From positions 1 through 42,958 of the forward strand of contig JAHIRQ010000039.1 of NCBI GenBank assembly GCA_018818645.1: a stretch of 42,958 nt of DNA, read 5' to 3'. This DNA comes from Bacillota bacterium. Lineage in GTDB: Bacteria; Bacillota_I; Bacilli_A; Acholeplasmatales; Acholeplasmataceae. Below, in pieces: positions 1 through 8,098 of this stretch (position 1 is its first letter; each line of letters begins with the position of its first letter). Made by a program: the position numbers and the translations under genes. Below the pieces are notes generated by a model. It was not told the origin of the DNA. It made no database searches and worked only from the letters and a program-made list of their open reading frames with translations.

Positions 1-1167
1 AATTTCTTCACCAATTGTCATCCATATGGTTGTAGACAAAACGTATTCAACCAAATTCAACAAGCTAAAACCTTTGATTCATTCAAAGGACCTAAAAATG
101 TATTAATTATCGGTGGTTCCTCAGGGTATGGACTGGCATCACGAATTGCATTAGCATTCGGTGCTGGATCAAACACGCTCAATGTATCTTATGAATCTGC
201 ACCTAAAGCTAAAAAGACTGGTACTTCAGGCTGGTGGAATAATATTTATTTCCAAGAATTTGCTAAAGAAACAGGTAACATTCATAAAGACTTTATTGGA
301 GATGCTTTCTCCAAAGAAATGAAAGAGAATGTAGTTGACTTCGCTAAGAAGCATATGGGGAAATTCGATTTAGTCATTTATTCTCTAGCCTCTGGTGGAA
401 GACTGAATTATGAAACCAATGAAATTATCAAATCTCACATAAAAACAATTGGTGAGGAAGCTCAAGGTAAAACAATTGATATACTCGATTTAGAAGTCAA
501 GGAATTAACTGTCACTTCAGCAACAGAGCAGGAAGTTAAAGATACAGTTTATGTCATGGGTGGTTCTGATTGGCATGATTGGATATGGATGCTTAATCAA
601 CATGATTTACTAAACCCTCAAGCAAAGACTATTTCTTATACCTATGTAGGTGGACCTACTACAGAAAAAATATATCGTGGTGGAACTGTTGGTAAAGCAA
701 AAGAAGATCTAGAACATCACGCAGTGTTGATGAATGAACTTATGCAAAAAAAATACCAAGGGGAAGCACTCATCTCATCTAGTAAAGCAGTAGCAACTAA
801 AGCAAGCGTGTATATTCCTTCAATGACAAATTATATATCATGTTTATATGATGTGATGGTACGAAAAGGAGTACATGAGTCTATTCTTGAACATAAATAT
901 AGATTATTTAGAGACATGATTTATGGAAATAAACGTATTGTTGATAGTCAAAATCGTATTCGTGTGGATCATCTTGAAATGGAAGAGAATATTCAAAAAG
1001 AAACTGTGCATATGATGGAAACTATTTCTAATGAAGACTTACTAAAATTAAAGGGAACTAAACTATTCTTAAAGGATATCTATCAAATCAATGGGTTTGA
1101 ATTTGATAATATTGACTATGATGAAGATGTCGATATAGATGCATTGGCTGAACTTCAGCCTGAATAA
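1..1167 (+). CDS. fabV: Trans-2-enoyl-CoA/ACP reductase FabV, 5' end cut by window
   Basis: The reading frame is open from base 1, so the gene starts left of the window; the track ORF at 319 is only its first internal ATG. The visible 388 residues begin within the FabV N-terminus (TNCHPYGC), with probably fewer than ten residues missing. An NAD-binding block IIGGSSGYGLASRIA follows near visible residues 38-50, then DLVIYSLASGGR, and the family block YVGGP...YRGGTVGKAKEDLE that contains the catalytic Tyr and Lys region. FabV enzymes reduce the enoyl double bond in the last step of each fatty-acid elongation cycle, using NAD(P)H in the cytosol. A terminator hairpin follows the stop. The next gene encodes another possible enoyl reductase, so this locus looks like the reductase half of the FAS II pathway whose other genes lie at 21-29 kb. 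Confidence 0.93.
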   Translation, partial: NFFTNCHPYGCRQNVFNQIQQAKTFDSFKGPKNVLIIGGSSGYGLASRIALAFGAGSNTLNVSYESAPKAKKTGTSGWWNNIYFQEFAKETGNIHKDFIGDAFSKEMKENVVDFAKKHMGKFDLVIYSLASGGRLNYETNEIIKSHIKTIGEEAQGKTIDILDLEVKELTVTSATEQEVKDTVYVMGGSDWHDWIWMLNQHDLLNPQAKTISYTYVGGPTTEKIYRGGTVGKAKEDLEHHAVLMNELMQKKYQGEALISSSKAVATKASVYIPSMTNYISCLYDVMVRKGVHESILEHKYRLFRDMIYGNKRIVDSQNRIRVDHLEMEENIQKETVHMMETISNEDLLKLKGTKLFLKDIYQINGFEFDNIDYDEDVDIDALAELQPE

Positions 1168-1175
1168 AAACAATT

Positions 1176-1209
1176 AGGCAAAACCATTTTATTTGGTCTT
1201 GTCTTTTTT
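1176..1209 (+). terminator. Rho-independent terminator after fabV
   Basis: An imperfect stem (AGGCAA-A-ACCA against TGGT-C-TTGTCT) is followed by a run of T, beginning 8 nt after the fabV stop. Confidence 0.7.
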
Positions 1210-1300
1210 ATTATGTTTATAGATAGTTTATGAAATTGTTTACTTATTAAACGAATTGAAATAAATCATGAAAAGGAATGAAAGAATATATGCAAAAAGA

Positions 1301-1313
1301 GTTGAACATCAAA
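1301..1313. promoter_or_regulatory. Candidate FabT-like operator (imperfect)
   Basis: GTTGAACATCAAA matches 9 of the 10 fixed positions of TTTGA-N3-TCAAA, with an 11-bp symmetric core TTGA-ACA-TCAA. It lies between two FAS II reductase genes. Perfect copies occur at 15663, 20847 and 39294. Binding by a FabT-type MarR regulator is inference; no such regulator gene is in the window. Confidence 0.4.
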
Positions 1314-1402
1314 GTAATTGTAGTAAGATAATAGTAATTACTTTTTTAAAGTAAGGAAATAACCCTATCTTTATCATATTTTATGAAAACAAAAATGCAC
1401 TG

Positions 1403-1431
1403 TTACATACTTACAGTGGGAAAAATATAAA
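1403..1431 (+). promoter_or_regulatory. Candidate promoter for the small ORF and FabK-like gene
   Basis: TTACAT and TATAAA are separated by 17 bp. Transcription would start near 1438, about 34 nt before the ATG of the small ORF, whose ribosome site AAAGGAG lies at 1461-1467. Confidence 0.45.
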
Positions 1432-1471
1432 GTGTAGTTGATGAATACTACAAAAATAAAAAAGGAGAATT

Positions 1472-1573
1472 ATGATGATCAAAGAAAGAAAAAGCACTAA
1501 AGTTTTGAAAGCTTTAAACCATAATGTTTCAAAAGCATACCATTCTAATCTTTATATAAGTACAAACTCATGA
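1472..1573 (+). CDS. 33-residue ORF coupled to the FabK-like gene (possible leader peptide)
   Basis: This frame is too short for the ORF track. It starts ATGATG 4-5 nt after a strong ribosome site (AAAGGAG) and encodes MMIKERKSTKVLKALNHNVS and 13 more residues. Its TGA overlaps the ATG of the next gene (ATGA at 1570-1573). The next gene has no ribosome site of its own, because the bases before it belong to this ORF, so ribosomes finishing here probably restart there. The peptide is basic and rich in Asn, Ser and Lys, with no hydrophobic segment and no obvious run of one amino acid. I do not recognise it. It may exist only to couple translation, or it may be a small protein in its own right. 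Confidence 0.55.
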   Translation: MMIKERKSTKVLKALNHNVSKAYHSNLYISTNS

Positions 1574-3021
1574 GCAAGAAAAGTTTCCCTAGAATTATCC
1601 AAGGTGGCATGGGTGTAGGTATCTCAAGTTGGAAGTTAGCAAGAACTGTTTCTATGGAAGGTGAACTTGGAGTCATTTCAGGCACAGCAGTTGCTTTAAC
1701 GCTAGCGAGAAGAATTATGGAAAAAGTGGATGAAGACGATGTGAATCGCGCACTAGATGCCTTTCCATTTCCAAAAATGATAGAACGTATTCGTACAAAA
1801 TATGCGCCATCTCCAGATGAAAAACTAAATAAAGACCGATTTAAAGCAGTATCAATGCCTACTATTGAGTATTCAAAGGATTTGCTTGAACTTACTGTGG
1901 TGGCATGTTTCGTTGAAGTTTATATGGCTAAATATGGACACGATGGAGTTGTAGGAATGAATTTATTAGAAAAGATTCAAACACCAACACTACCTTCCAT
2001 ATACGGTGCACTATTAGCAAATGTTGACTATATTCTTATGGGTGCAGGTATACCAATTCGGATACCAAAAGTAATTGATGAGCTCTCCAATCATCAGAAT
2101 TCAAGTCTTCCAATCAAAGTACTAGAAGATGATGGAAATGAGACAGTTTATTCTAAATTCTCACCAGTGGAGTTTGCTGAAGGTGAAGCATTACCTCAAT
2201 TAAAGAGACCTAGATTTTTAGCGATTGTAAGTTCTGCACCTCTTGCTCTTCATTTATCACGTTCACAATATGGTAGTCCAGATGGTTTCATTGTAGAAAT
2301 GCCTATTGCAGGTGGACATAATGCTCCTCCTCGTGGGAAGCTTCAACTAAGTGAACTTGGAGAACCTATTTATGGAGTAAGGGATGAAGTTGACTTCAAA
2401 GCTATCCAAGATATTGGACTTCCATTCTACCTTGCTGGTGGATATGGTTCACATGAGCAATACATCATGGCAACCAATCTTGGAGCTTCAGGCATTCAAG
2501 TTGGTACTGCATTCGCATTCTGTGAAGAATCAGGTATGGAAAAATCATTGAAGAGACGTATTATAGAAGCTGTTAAAAAAGGGTTAGGAAGAGTTAGAAC
2601 AGATCCCTTAGCATCTCCAACCGGATTTCCATTTAAAGTTGTTGAAATTGAAGATACGAATGGAATTCATGAGACTGCTGAAAAGCGTCAAAGAATTTGT
2701 GACTTAGGATATTTAAGAGAAGCGTATCGTAAAGAAAATGGAAACATAGGGTATCGTTGTCCTTCTGAACCTGTAGATGATTATGTTAAAAAAGGTGGAA
2801 AACTAGAAGATACCGTAGGTAGAAGATGCTTATGTAATGGATTAGTTTCTACGATGGGATTGGGTCAAAAGAGAAGAAATGGAACAGAAGAAATTCCTTT
2901 GGTAACTGCAGGTGATGATCTAAAGTATGTACTTCGCTTTTTAAAGCCAGGACAATTGAGCTATACAGCTAAAGATGTTCTCGAAATTCTTTTAGGGAAA
3001 AATTTGAATAAAGCGAGTTAA
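1570..3021 (+). CDS. NAD(P)H-dependent flavin oxidoreductase, FabK/PfaD/nitronate monooxygenase superfamily
   Basis: The 483-residue product opens with FPRIIQGGMGVGIS, the FMN-barrel signature of the 2-nitropropane dioxygenase/FabK superfamily. It has the AGGHNAPPRG motif near residue 246 and a second phosphate-binding stretch YLAGGYGSHEQ...GASGIQVGTAF. At 483 residues it is much longer than FabK (about 310), and it resembles the longer PfaD-type members, with a Cys-containing C-terminal extension (RRCLCNG). Members act as enoyl-ACP reductases or nitronate monooxygenases. The position next to fabV makes enoyl reduction the attractive reading, but the sequence alone cannot decide. The ATG at 1570 is the first start after an in-frame stop and depends on coupling to the 33-codon ORF. 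A bidirectional terminator follows. Confidence 0.8.
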   Translation: MSKKSFPRIIQGGMGVGISSWKLARTVSMEGELGVISGTAVALTLARRIMEKVDEDDVNRALDAFPFPKMIERIRTKYAPSPDEKLNKDRFKAVSMPTIEYSKDLLELTVVACFVEVYMAKYGHDGVVGMNLLEKIQTPTLPSIYGALLANVDYILMGAGIPIRIPKVIDELSNHQNSSLPIKVLEDDGNETVYSKFSPVEFAEGEALPQLKRPRFLAIVSSAPLALHLSRSQYGSPDGFIVEMPIAGGHNAPPRGKLQLSELGEPIYGVRDEVDFKAIQDIGLPFYLAGGYGSHEQYIMATNLGASGIQVGTAFAFCEESGMEKSLKRRIIEAVKKGLGRVRTDPLASPTGFPFKVVEIEDTNGIHETAEKRQRICDLGYLREAYRKENGNIGYRCPSEPVDDYVKKGGKLEDTVGRRCLCNGLVSTMGLGQKRRNGTEEIPLVTAGDDLKYVLRFLKPGQLSYTAKDVLEILLGKNLNKAS

Positions 3022-3046
3022 AAAAGTATAGTCATAGGTATATATA

Positions 3047-3075
3047 GAAAAAGCAATGCCAACGCATTGCTTTTG
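3047..3075. terminator. Bidirectional terminator between the FabK-like gene and the copZ-like gene
   Basis: AAAAGCAATGC and GCATTGCTTTT form a perfect stem with a very short loop. There is A-rich sequence on the left and T-rich sequence on the right, so it can serve both converging genes. Confidence 0.8.
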
Positions 3076-3077
3076 TT

Positions 3078-3299
3078 CTATAATTCTTTAGATTTAACTG
3101 CTTTATAACCTAATCTCGCAACTTGATTGACAATCAGTTTATCATCCACTGCATTCTCATCATAGGTAATGAAGACTTTGCTATTTCCAAGTTCGACATT
3201 GACTTCGGATACACCTTTTGTTTTTTTGAGAATATTTGAAATTCCCATTGAACAACTTACACAGTGCATACCTAAAACATCGTATTCTGCTTTTTTCAT
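3078..3299 (-). CDS. Heavy-metal-associated (HMA) domain protein, CopZ-like
   Basis: The protein has 73 residues, the size of a single HMA domain. The metal-binding motif GMHCVSC (Cys13, Cys16) sits in the first loop, and the rest fits the beta-alpha-beta-beta-alpha-beta fold up to RLGYKAVKS. Small cytosolic proteins of this type carry Cu(I) to a P-type ATPase or regulator. No copper ATPase or CopY/CsoR gene lies beside it, so the metal is inferred. The track ORF starts at 3404, but AAGGAGGAG placed 7-8 nt before ATG 3299 fixes the shorter start. It is divergent from the MFS gene. Confidence 0.85.
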   Translation of the reverse strand: MKKAEYDVLGMHCVSCSMGISNILKKTKGVSEVNVELGNSKVFITYDENAVDDKLIVNQVARLGYKAVKSKEL

Positions 3300-3433
3300 T
3301 TTTTTACTCCTCCTTGATAGTCTATTCATATAATCTACTTCTATAACACAACTTTTTTGATGATAAGTCAAATTATACGCCTCCATTTGACTTTTATTTT
3401 TCACATTATAATGTAGAAATCAAACAAGTCATA

Positions 3434-3439
3434 TATAAT
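3434..3439 (+). promoter_or_regulatory. Candidate -10 element for the MFS gene
   Basis: TATAAT lies 27 nt before the start codon. No good -35 is seen at the expected distance, so the call is weak. A CopY-type operator (TACANNTGTA) was sought in this divergent region and not found. Confidence 0.35.
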
Positions 3440-3465
3440 AATAGTAAGGCATTTTGGAGGAAAAC

Positions 3466-4692
3466 ATGAAACGAGCAATTTACTTATTTATTATATTTTT
3501 CTTTATCCAAGGTATAGTTCATAATTTAGGGCATCCTGTAACTCCGGCATTCGTTAGAGGACTAGAAATACCTGATTTTATGTTTGGTGTTTTTTTTGCA
3601 GCAATGAGTCTTGGATTAATGATAGGATCTCCAATATGGGGCATATTAGGGGATCAGGGAAGAAGAAAATTATATATTGCTCTTGGTCTATCCATATATA
3701 GTATTGGCCAGTTCTTTTTTGCCTATGCAGGAAATGCGACACTGATGGTCATTTTTAGATTTATTGCAGGTTTTGGAGTTGGTAGTGCATTAACGATTAT
3801 GACATCTCAAATTATTTTATTATCTGAGCTAAAAGACCGTGCTAAGCATTTAGCATTTGCTGCTGCATCCTCTACACTAGGTGCTTCCTTAGGATATTGG
3901 ATTGGAGGATTCTTATCGACCAATCCAACCATGGTTAATTTTCTAGGAACATCAGATTTAAGAATTATATTTGTCATTCAAGTCATTCTAAATATTTTAT
4001 ATACTATTTCAACAGTTATTTTGATTCAAGGACAGGAAAAAATGGTTTCATCGATGAAGAAGCCCTCGATGATTGCAGGATTAAAGGAAATCACTAAAAT
4101 TGATAAATCCTTACTCATCTTTTTGATATCACTCACTTTTATGACGATAGGCAGTATCAATGTATCTAAATATCTGGATGTCTATTTTGATCAATTACTT
4201 TATAACCCACAACAATTAGGGACATTTGTAATGGTTACAGGCATTGTTTCGTTAATTTCGAGTATTTTCTTAGTTCCATACTTCGCAAGGTTTAAAAAAC
4301 AATTACTTTTGATCGGTGTGATTCATTTAATAAGTGCAGGGATTATTTTCTATTCATTTAGAGCAAGCAACTTTCTACTGATTATGTATACAGTCTTTAT
4401 GATCTATGTCGTGCTAAAAACAATCTATCAACCACTTGAACAAAGCTATATTGCAAAACACGCGACAAATAATAAATACGGTAGTATTATGGGTCTTAGA
4501 CAATCCTTTGTATCTTTTGGGATGGTACTTGGCCCACTTTTAGGTGGATACCTTTACAGCTTAAAACCACTTGTATTATTTGATTTCAGTGGAATATCAT
4601 TTATCATAGGTGTCTTATTATTGATTTGGGTATTTGCTTTAGAACAAAAAAAGAAGATAGAAAAAGATGTTAATCAAGGGGTTTTAGTTTAA
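3466..4692 (+). CDS. Major facilitator superfamily transporter
   Basis: The 408-residue protein is strongly hydrophobic with about 12 membrane segments, the usual MFS layout of two six-helix halves. The loop between helices 2 and 3 carries the MFS signature GDQGRRK near residue 62, and the N-half contains RFIAGFGVGSALT, resembling the drug-efflux type helix 4. Substrate cannot be told; multidrug or sugar efflux are possible. The track start at 3454 (TTG) lies in the ribosome site; TTGGAGG placed 6 nt before ATG 3466 gives the chosen start. The phosphodiesterase gene follows after 23 nt, so the two are probably co-transcribed. Confidence 0.88.
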   Translation: MKRAIYLFIIFFFIQGIVHNLGHPVTPAFVRGLEIPDFMFGVFFAAMSLGLMIGSPIWGILGDQGRRKLYIALGLSIYSIGQFFFAYAGNATLMVIFRFIAGFGVGSALTIMTSQIILLSELKDRAKHLAFAAASSTLGASLGYWIGGFLSTNPTMVNFLGTSDLRIIFVIQVILNILYTISTVILIQGQEKMVSSMKKPSMIAGLKEITKIDKSLLIFLISLTFMTIGSINVSKYLDVYFDQLLYNPQQLGTFVMVTGIVSLISSIFLVPYFARFKKQLLLIGVIHLISAGIIFYSFRASNFLLIMYTVFMIYVVLKTIYQPLEQSYIAKHATNNKYGSIMGLRQSFVSFGMVLGPLLGGYLYSLKPLVLFDFSGISFIIGVLLLIWVFALEQKKKIEKDVNQGVLV

Positions 4693-4715
4693 AAAACAAT
4701 TTAAGGGTGAATTAC

Positions 4716-5750
4716 ATGAAAAAAATCGGACTAGTTAAAAAGATATTTATTGCTTTATTATTAATCTATGTTGTATTGGTTTTATTACCAAAGCCAGATA
4801 ATGCAAATGGAGATAATCCGTTAAAGATTGAATCAGGAGAAAGACCTTATTTAATTGCTCATGGTGGTGGTAATCACGAGTTTCCAGATAATACTTTGGA
4901 AGCTTTTTATCATGCATATTCAATAGATTCAAATGTGATGATGGAAACCGATGTGAGCTTAACAAAAGATGGAGTCATTATTTTGTCTCACGATACCACA
5001 CTTGATCGAAAAACAACATTAACCAATGCTTTAATTATTGAAACCAACTATAGTGATTTAGTCAATCAAGAAATAGATTTTAGTTATCATAATGATGTTT
5101 CTCCCAATTCAAATGGTTTTAATGTTTCAGGAATATTAAAGCCATATAAAAATTATATAGGTGAAAGTGTGACTCCTTTAGATATAACTTATCCGGATGG
5201 AGTTACACCGAGACATGATTCCAAATTCTTAGTCACAACATTAGAAGAATTGATAACATCATTTCCTAATAACTTCATCAATGTTGAAATTAAACAATAT
5301 GATGAAATTGGAATTGATGCATTATTAAAAGTTGTTGAGCTGATGGACCTACTTGATGATGACTATAACACTTTTGGAAGAATTGTATTAGCATCATTTC
5401 ATGAAGAGATTTTTCAAAAAATGTTGGAAATCAAGGAAAATGAATACAAAGAACTCATGGTTTCTCCAGAAACCAAATCAGTGATTGAGTATTATGCGCT
5501 CTATTTAACTGGACTTAGTTTTTTCTATAGGGATCAAGTACATGTCTTACAATTACCAGTTGAACAATATGGCCTTAGTCTTTCTACAAAAAGGCTCATA
5601 AAAAACGCACATCGACATAATATTGCAGTTCATTACTGGACCATTGATGATCCGGATGAAATGAGACGATTAATCCATAATGGTGCAGATGGCATCATGA
5701 CCAATCGACCAACTTTGTTAAAAGAAGTACTAGATGATTTATATCCATAA
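4716..5750 (+). CDS. Membrane-anchored glycerophosphodiester phosphodiesterase
   Basis: The 344-residue protein begins with one membrane anchor (residues 9-24) and no Cys lipobox. The GDPD barrel motifs follow: HGGG at 49-52, E55 and NT at 59-60, METD with Glu77 and Asp79, and SHD at 91-93. The C-terminal signature VHYWTIDDPDEMRRL...GADGIMTNRP is intact. These enzymes split glycerophosphodiesters from phospholipid turnover into glycerol-3-phosphate and an alcohol; the anchor places the domain outside the membrane. There is an insert of about 50 residues between SHDTTLDR and the KFLVTTLEEL segment, as in other secreted members. Start chosen at ATG 4716 behind AAGGGTGA rather than GTG 4707. A terminator follows. 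Confidence 0.92.
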   Translation: MKKIGLVKKIFIALLLIYVVLVLLPKPDNANGDNPLKIESGERPYLIAHGGGNHEFPDNTLEAFYHAYSIDSNVMMETDVSLTKDGVIILSHDTTLDRKTTLTNALIIETNYSDLVNQEIDFSYHNDVSPNSNGFNVSGILKPYKNYIGESVTPLDITYPDGVTPRHDSKFLVTTLEELITSFPNNFINVEIKQYDEIGIDALLKVVELMDLLDDDYNTFGRIVLASFHEEIFQKMLEIKENEYKELMVSPETKSVIEYYALYLTGLSFFYRDQVHVLQLPVEQYGLSLSTKRLIKNAHRHNIAVHYWTIDDPDEMRRLIHNGADGIMTNRPTLLKEVLDDLYP

Positions 5751-5752
5751 TC

Positions 5753-5777
5753 AAAGTGAGAAATTCTCACTTTTTTT
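5753..5777 (+). terminator. Terminator after the glycerophosphodiesterase gene
   Basis: AAAGTGAG and CTCACTTT pair around a 5-nt loop and are followed by T residues, 3 nt after the stop codon. Confidence 0.8.
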
Positions 5778-5848
5778 GTTAACTTTAGATAAAAATGTAA
5801 TTTTTTATAAAAATTATGATAAGATTATTGCAATAAAGGGGTGGAACG

Positions 5849-6556
5849 ATGAAAAAATCTTTATGGATAATTTTTTTATTACTAGGAGTTATATTCATTT
5901 CTGGATGTCAGTCAGAAACGAGTTTTGTTTCGCATCCTGTTGGCTATGGATTGGTGGATGAAGATCATGTTGCTCAAGGTTCATTTGATTACTTAAGCTC
6001 TTCACCAAACAATCCTAACTCATTTTTCCTAACAGTTTATGCCTTGCCAAGCATATGGGCAGAGGTCAATGTTTATGATGAGTTTGATGAAGATAATCCA
6101 AATATTGAAAAGCTAGTGGATGGTGAATGGGTTAGATATTATGCTAAATATATTCTAATAGGAAACGAGTTTTTTACTTTAGTTGTTGATGAAACAACGA
6201 ATCCAAAAGAAGTTAGCTATCAAAATATAGAGGGTACAGACATTATAGTTTTACTAGAATCTGAGGAACAATCGAAATGGTATATTGAGCAAGTCAATTT
6301 AAATAGTATTTATATTACTGATCATGAGCGAATTCCTTATGAGGCATACAAAAGCATTCTATATGACGTGAATAAAATCCATTTTATATCAACTCAAAGT
6401 ACTGGAATCTTTATTTCTTATGTTGGAGAAAATGAAACGATGCCTGACTTCAGCGAAAATTTTCAATATTATGACCATGATTTAATCAATCAACTATTCA
6501 ATAGAGCTTTAAATAAAGCATTTGATCCAGAATTTAAGGTATCACAGTCCAATTAA
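5849..6556 (+). CDS. Putative lipoprotein of unknown function
   Basis: The 235-residue product starts with a lipoprotein signal: MKKS, a hydrophobic stretch, and the lipobox ISGC with Cys20 as the lipidation site. The mature part is acidic and rich in aromatic residues with no membrane segment and no motif I recognise, so it is probably an extracytoplasmic lipid-anchored domain. AAAGGGGTGG placed 5 nt before the ATG supports this start. It stands between two terminators as a single-gene transcript. Confidence 0.75.
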   Translation: MKKSLWIIFLLLGVIFISGCQSETSFVSHPVGYGLVDEDHVAQGSFDYLSSSPNNPNSFFLTVYALPSIWAEVNVYDEFDEDNPNIEKLVDGEWVRYYAKYILIGNEFFTLVVDETTNPKEVSYQNIEGTDIIVLLESEEQSKWYIEQVNLNSIYITDHERIPYEAYKSILYDVNKIHFISTQSTGIFISYVGENETMPDFSENFQYYDHDLINQLFNRALNKAFDPEFKVSQSN

Positions 6557-6583
6557 ACAATCATTAATTTCAATTCTACTTCT

Positions 6584-6613
6584 AAAAAACATGAGAAAAT
6601 TCATGTTTTTTTT
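6584..6613 (+). terminator. Terminator after the lipoprotein gene
   Basis: AAAAAACATGA and TCATGTTTTTT form a perfect stem with a 6-nt loop, ending in a run of T. Confidence 0.85.
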
Positions 6614-6625
6614 GATTTCTTTAAC

Positions 6626-6654
6626 TTGCTATAAAAGCGCTTTCATGTTACAAT
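6626..6654 (+). promoter_or_regulatory. Promoter of the DUF1015-serC-serA operon
   Basis: TTGCTA (6626-6631) and TACAAT (6649-6654) are separated by exactly 17 bp. Transcription would start near 6661, giving a 5' leader of about 180 nt before the first start codon. Confidence 0.7.
6632..6646. promoter_or_regulatory. cre-like palindrome inside the serine operon promoter
   Basis: The spacer between -35 and -10 contains AAAGCGCTTT; read on the minus strand the site is ATGAAAGCGCTTTTA. This matches the Bacillus CcpA site pattern WTGNAANCGNWNNCW at all but one position. Occupation there would block RNA polymerase. Whether this organism has CcpA is not visible from the window. Confidence 0.5.
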
Positions 6655-6660
6655 GAAAAT

Positions 6661-6841
6661 AGTCAAGCATTACTCGTTTCTTATCTGTTTTTTAGTATGT
6701 CATACTACCTTATCAATGGTATAAAATCACCAAAATGGGGAAAACAAATTCGATGATGTTTCAATTCGAGAATAAATTATTACCAATTGAATCAACGAAA
6801 ATCTACATAAAGCTCTAGGAAAGGAAAAGGGAGTTATTTTT
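6661..6841 (+). other. Long 5' leader of the serine operon
   Basis: About 180 untranslated nt precede the DUF1015 gene. Pairings visible by eye are TAGTAT-GTC-ATACTA near 6694 and TTCAATT...AATTGAA (about 6761-6794) enclosing AATA-AAT-TATT. No T-box sequence (TGGNACCGCG) and no riboswitch consensus that I know is present, and no terminator lies before the gene. Confidence 0.35.
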
Positions 6842-8098
6842 ATGCCTCTAAACGAGAAACAAAAGCCAATTCATTTACCAGAAATGCTACTTCCAAAAAG
6901 GTCTATTGATCTTTCAAAGTGGGCAGTCGTTGCTTGTGACCAGTTCACAAGTCAACCATCATATTGGAAGGAACTGAAGCGCTATATTGACGATGCGCCA
7001 TCGACTTACAATATGATTTTACCTGAAGTCTATCTTGAACAAATGGACGATCAGATGATTGAAACGATCAATTACACAATGAATCACTATTTATCTAGTG
7101 ATGTGTTGGAATCGATTGGAAAGTCGATGATGCTAATTGAAAGATCTATCGATTTAAAAAACAGAAGGTTGGGTTTAATTTTAGCAATTGATTTAGAAAA
7201 TTATGATTATAAAGAAGGTTCCAAACCACTGATTCGTACAACAGAAAAAACGATTATTGAGCGTATTCCACCTCGCGTGAGAATAAGAAAAAATGCACCA
7301 CTTGAGCTTTCTCATGTGATGTTACTCATGAATGATGATAAGCATCATATCATCGAAAGATTATTTGAAAAGAAAGATTCTTTTGTAAAAAAATATGATT
7401 TTGTATTGAATATGATGGGGGGACATCTAAGAGGCTACCAAATCAAAGATTGTGATGAAATCATTGAAGAATTTTATAAGTTAATCGAAGATACAAACGA
7501 TCCTATGCTTTTTATCGTTGGAGATGGTAATCATAGTCTTGCAACTGCAAAAGCGCATTGGCAAGAATTAAAAGTTAATCTTTCAATCGCTGATCAAGAC
7601 AATCATCCTGCACGTTATGCAATGGTTGAAGTTGTTAACATTTATGATCCAGGTTTACAATTTGAAGGAATCCATCGTGTTCTATTCAATTCTGATAAGA
7701 GTTTTTTAATAGATTTGTTTCATGCAGTCGATAAAGAAAAAGATACTTGGGTATACACAAGTGAGATTGGTGAGCAGCAGTTTTTTATTCCAAAAAATAC
7801 AGCTGATGCATATGAGCAAATTCAATCATTTATCGATGATTATTTATCAAAGCATAAAAAAACGACAATCGATTACATTCATGGTGAGGAAGAATTGATT
7901 CAAGTTTGCAATAGCAATCCAGGAAGCATAGGAATCAAAATGCCTACAATTGAAAAGAAGGATTTATTTCCATTTGTGCAATCTGGCAAAGTACTACCTA
8001 GAAAATCATTTTCGATGGGATGTGCTACTGCGAAACGATATTATTTAGAATCAAGATTTATAACAATTCAAAAACCGAAAGGAGATTTAAAAATATGA
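6842..8098 (+). CDS. DUF1015 family protein in a serine-biosynthesis operon
   Basis: The 418-residue protein matches the DUF1015 family: an N-terminal WAVVACDQFTSQP stretch, IERIPPRVRIRK near residue 140, and the family's Asp/His-containing signature GDGNHSLATAK at about 227-237. The biochemical role is not known to me. The family is often found beside serC and serA, as here, where its TGA overlaps the serC ATG, suggesting a role linked to phosphoserine or serine metabolism. The product lacks membrane segments and a signal peptide, so it is cytosolic. AAAGGGAG placed 8 nt before the ATG supports the start. Confidence 0.85.
   Translation: MPLNEKQKPIHLPEMLLPKRSIDLSKWAVVACDQFTSQPSYWKELKRYIDDAPSTYNMILPEVYLEQMDDQMIETINYTMNHYLSSDVLESIGKSMMLIERSIDLKNRRLGLILAIDLENYDYKEGSKPLIRTTEKTIIERIPPRVRIRKNAPLELSHVMLLMNDDKHHIIERLFEKKDSFVKKYDFVLNMMGGHLRGYQIKDCDEIIEEFYKLIEDTNDPMLFIVGDGNHSLATAKAHWQELKVNLSIADQDNHPARYAMVEVVNIYDPGLQFEGIHRVLFNSDKSFLIDLFHAVDKEKDTWVYTSEIGEQQFFIPKNTADAYEQIQSFIDDYLSKHKKTTIDYIHGEEELIQVCNSNPGSIGIKMPTIEKKDLFPFVQSGKVLPRKSFSMGCATAKRYYLESRFITIQKPKGDLKI

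Larger units (their letters stand above)
1210..1471. other. Intergenic region before the FabK-like gene
   Basis: This AT-rich gap has no convincing gene. It holds a near-copy of the TTTGA-N3-TCAAA palindrome (1301-1313), a small hairpin CACTGT...ACAGTG around 1398-1417, and a candidate promoter TTACAT-17-TATAAA (1403-1431) ahead of the small ORF at 1472. Two tiny ORFs (starting at 1268 and 1291) have no well-placed ribosome site and were not called. Confidence 0.5.

Noticed and set aside
3300-3465. CopY-type operator between the copZ-like and MFS genes
   Set aside because: No TACANNTGTA sequence was found, and an apparent TTGACT/TATAAT pair there is spaced only 14 bp.
5734-5961. Track ORF of 75 residues
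   Set aside because: It spans a terminator and the signal-peptide region of the lipoprotein gene in another frame, with no ribosome site.
6661-6841. T-box or serine-responsive riboswitch in the serine operon leader
   Set aside because: No T-box antiterminator sequence and no terminator hairpin are present before the gene.
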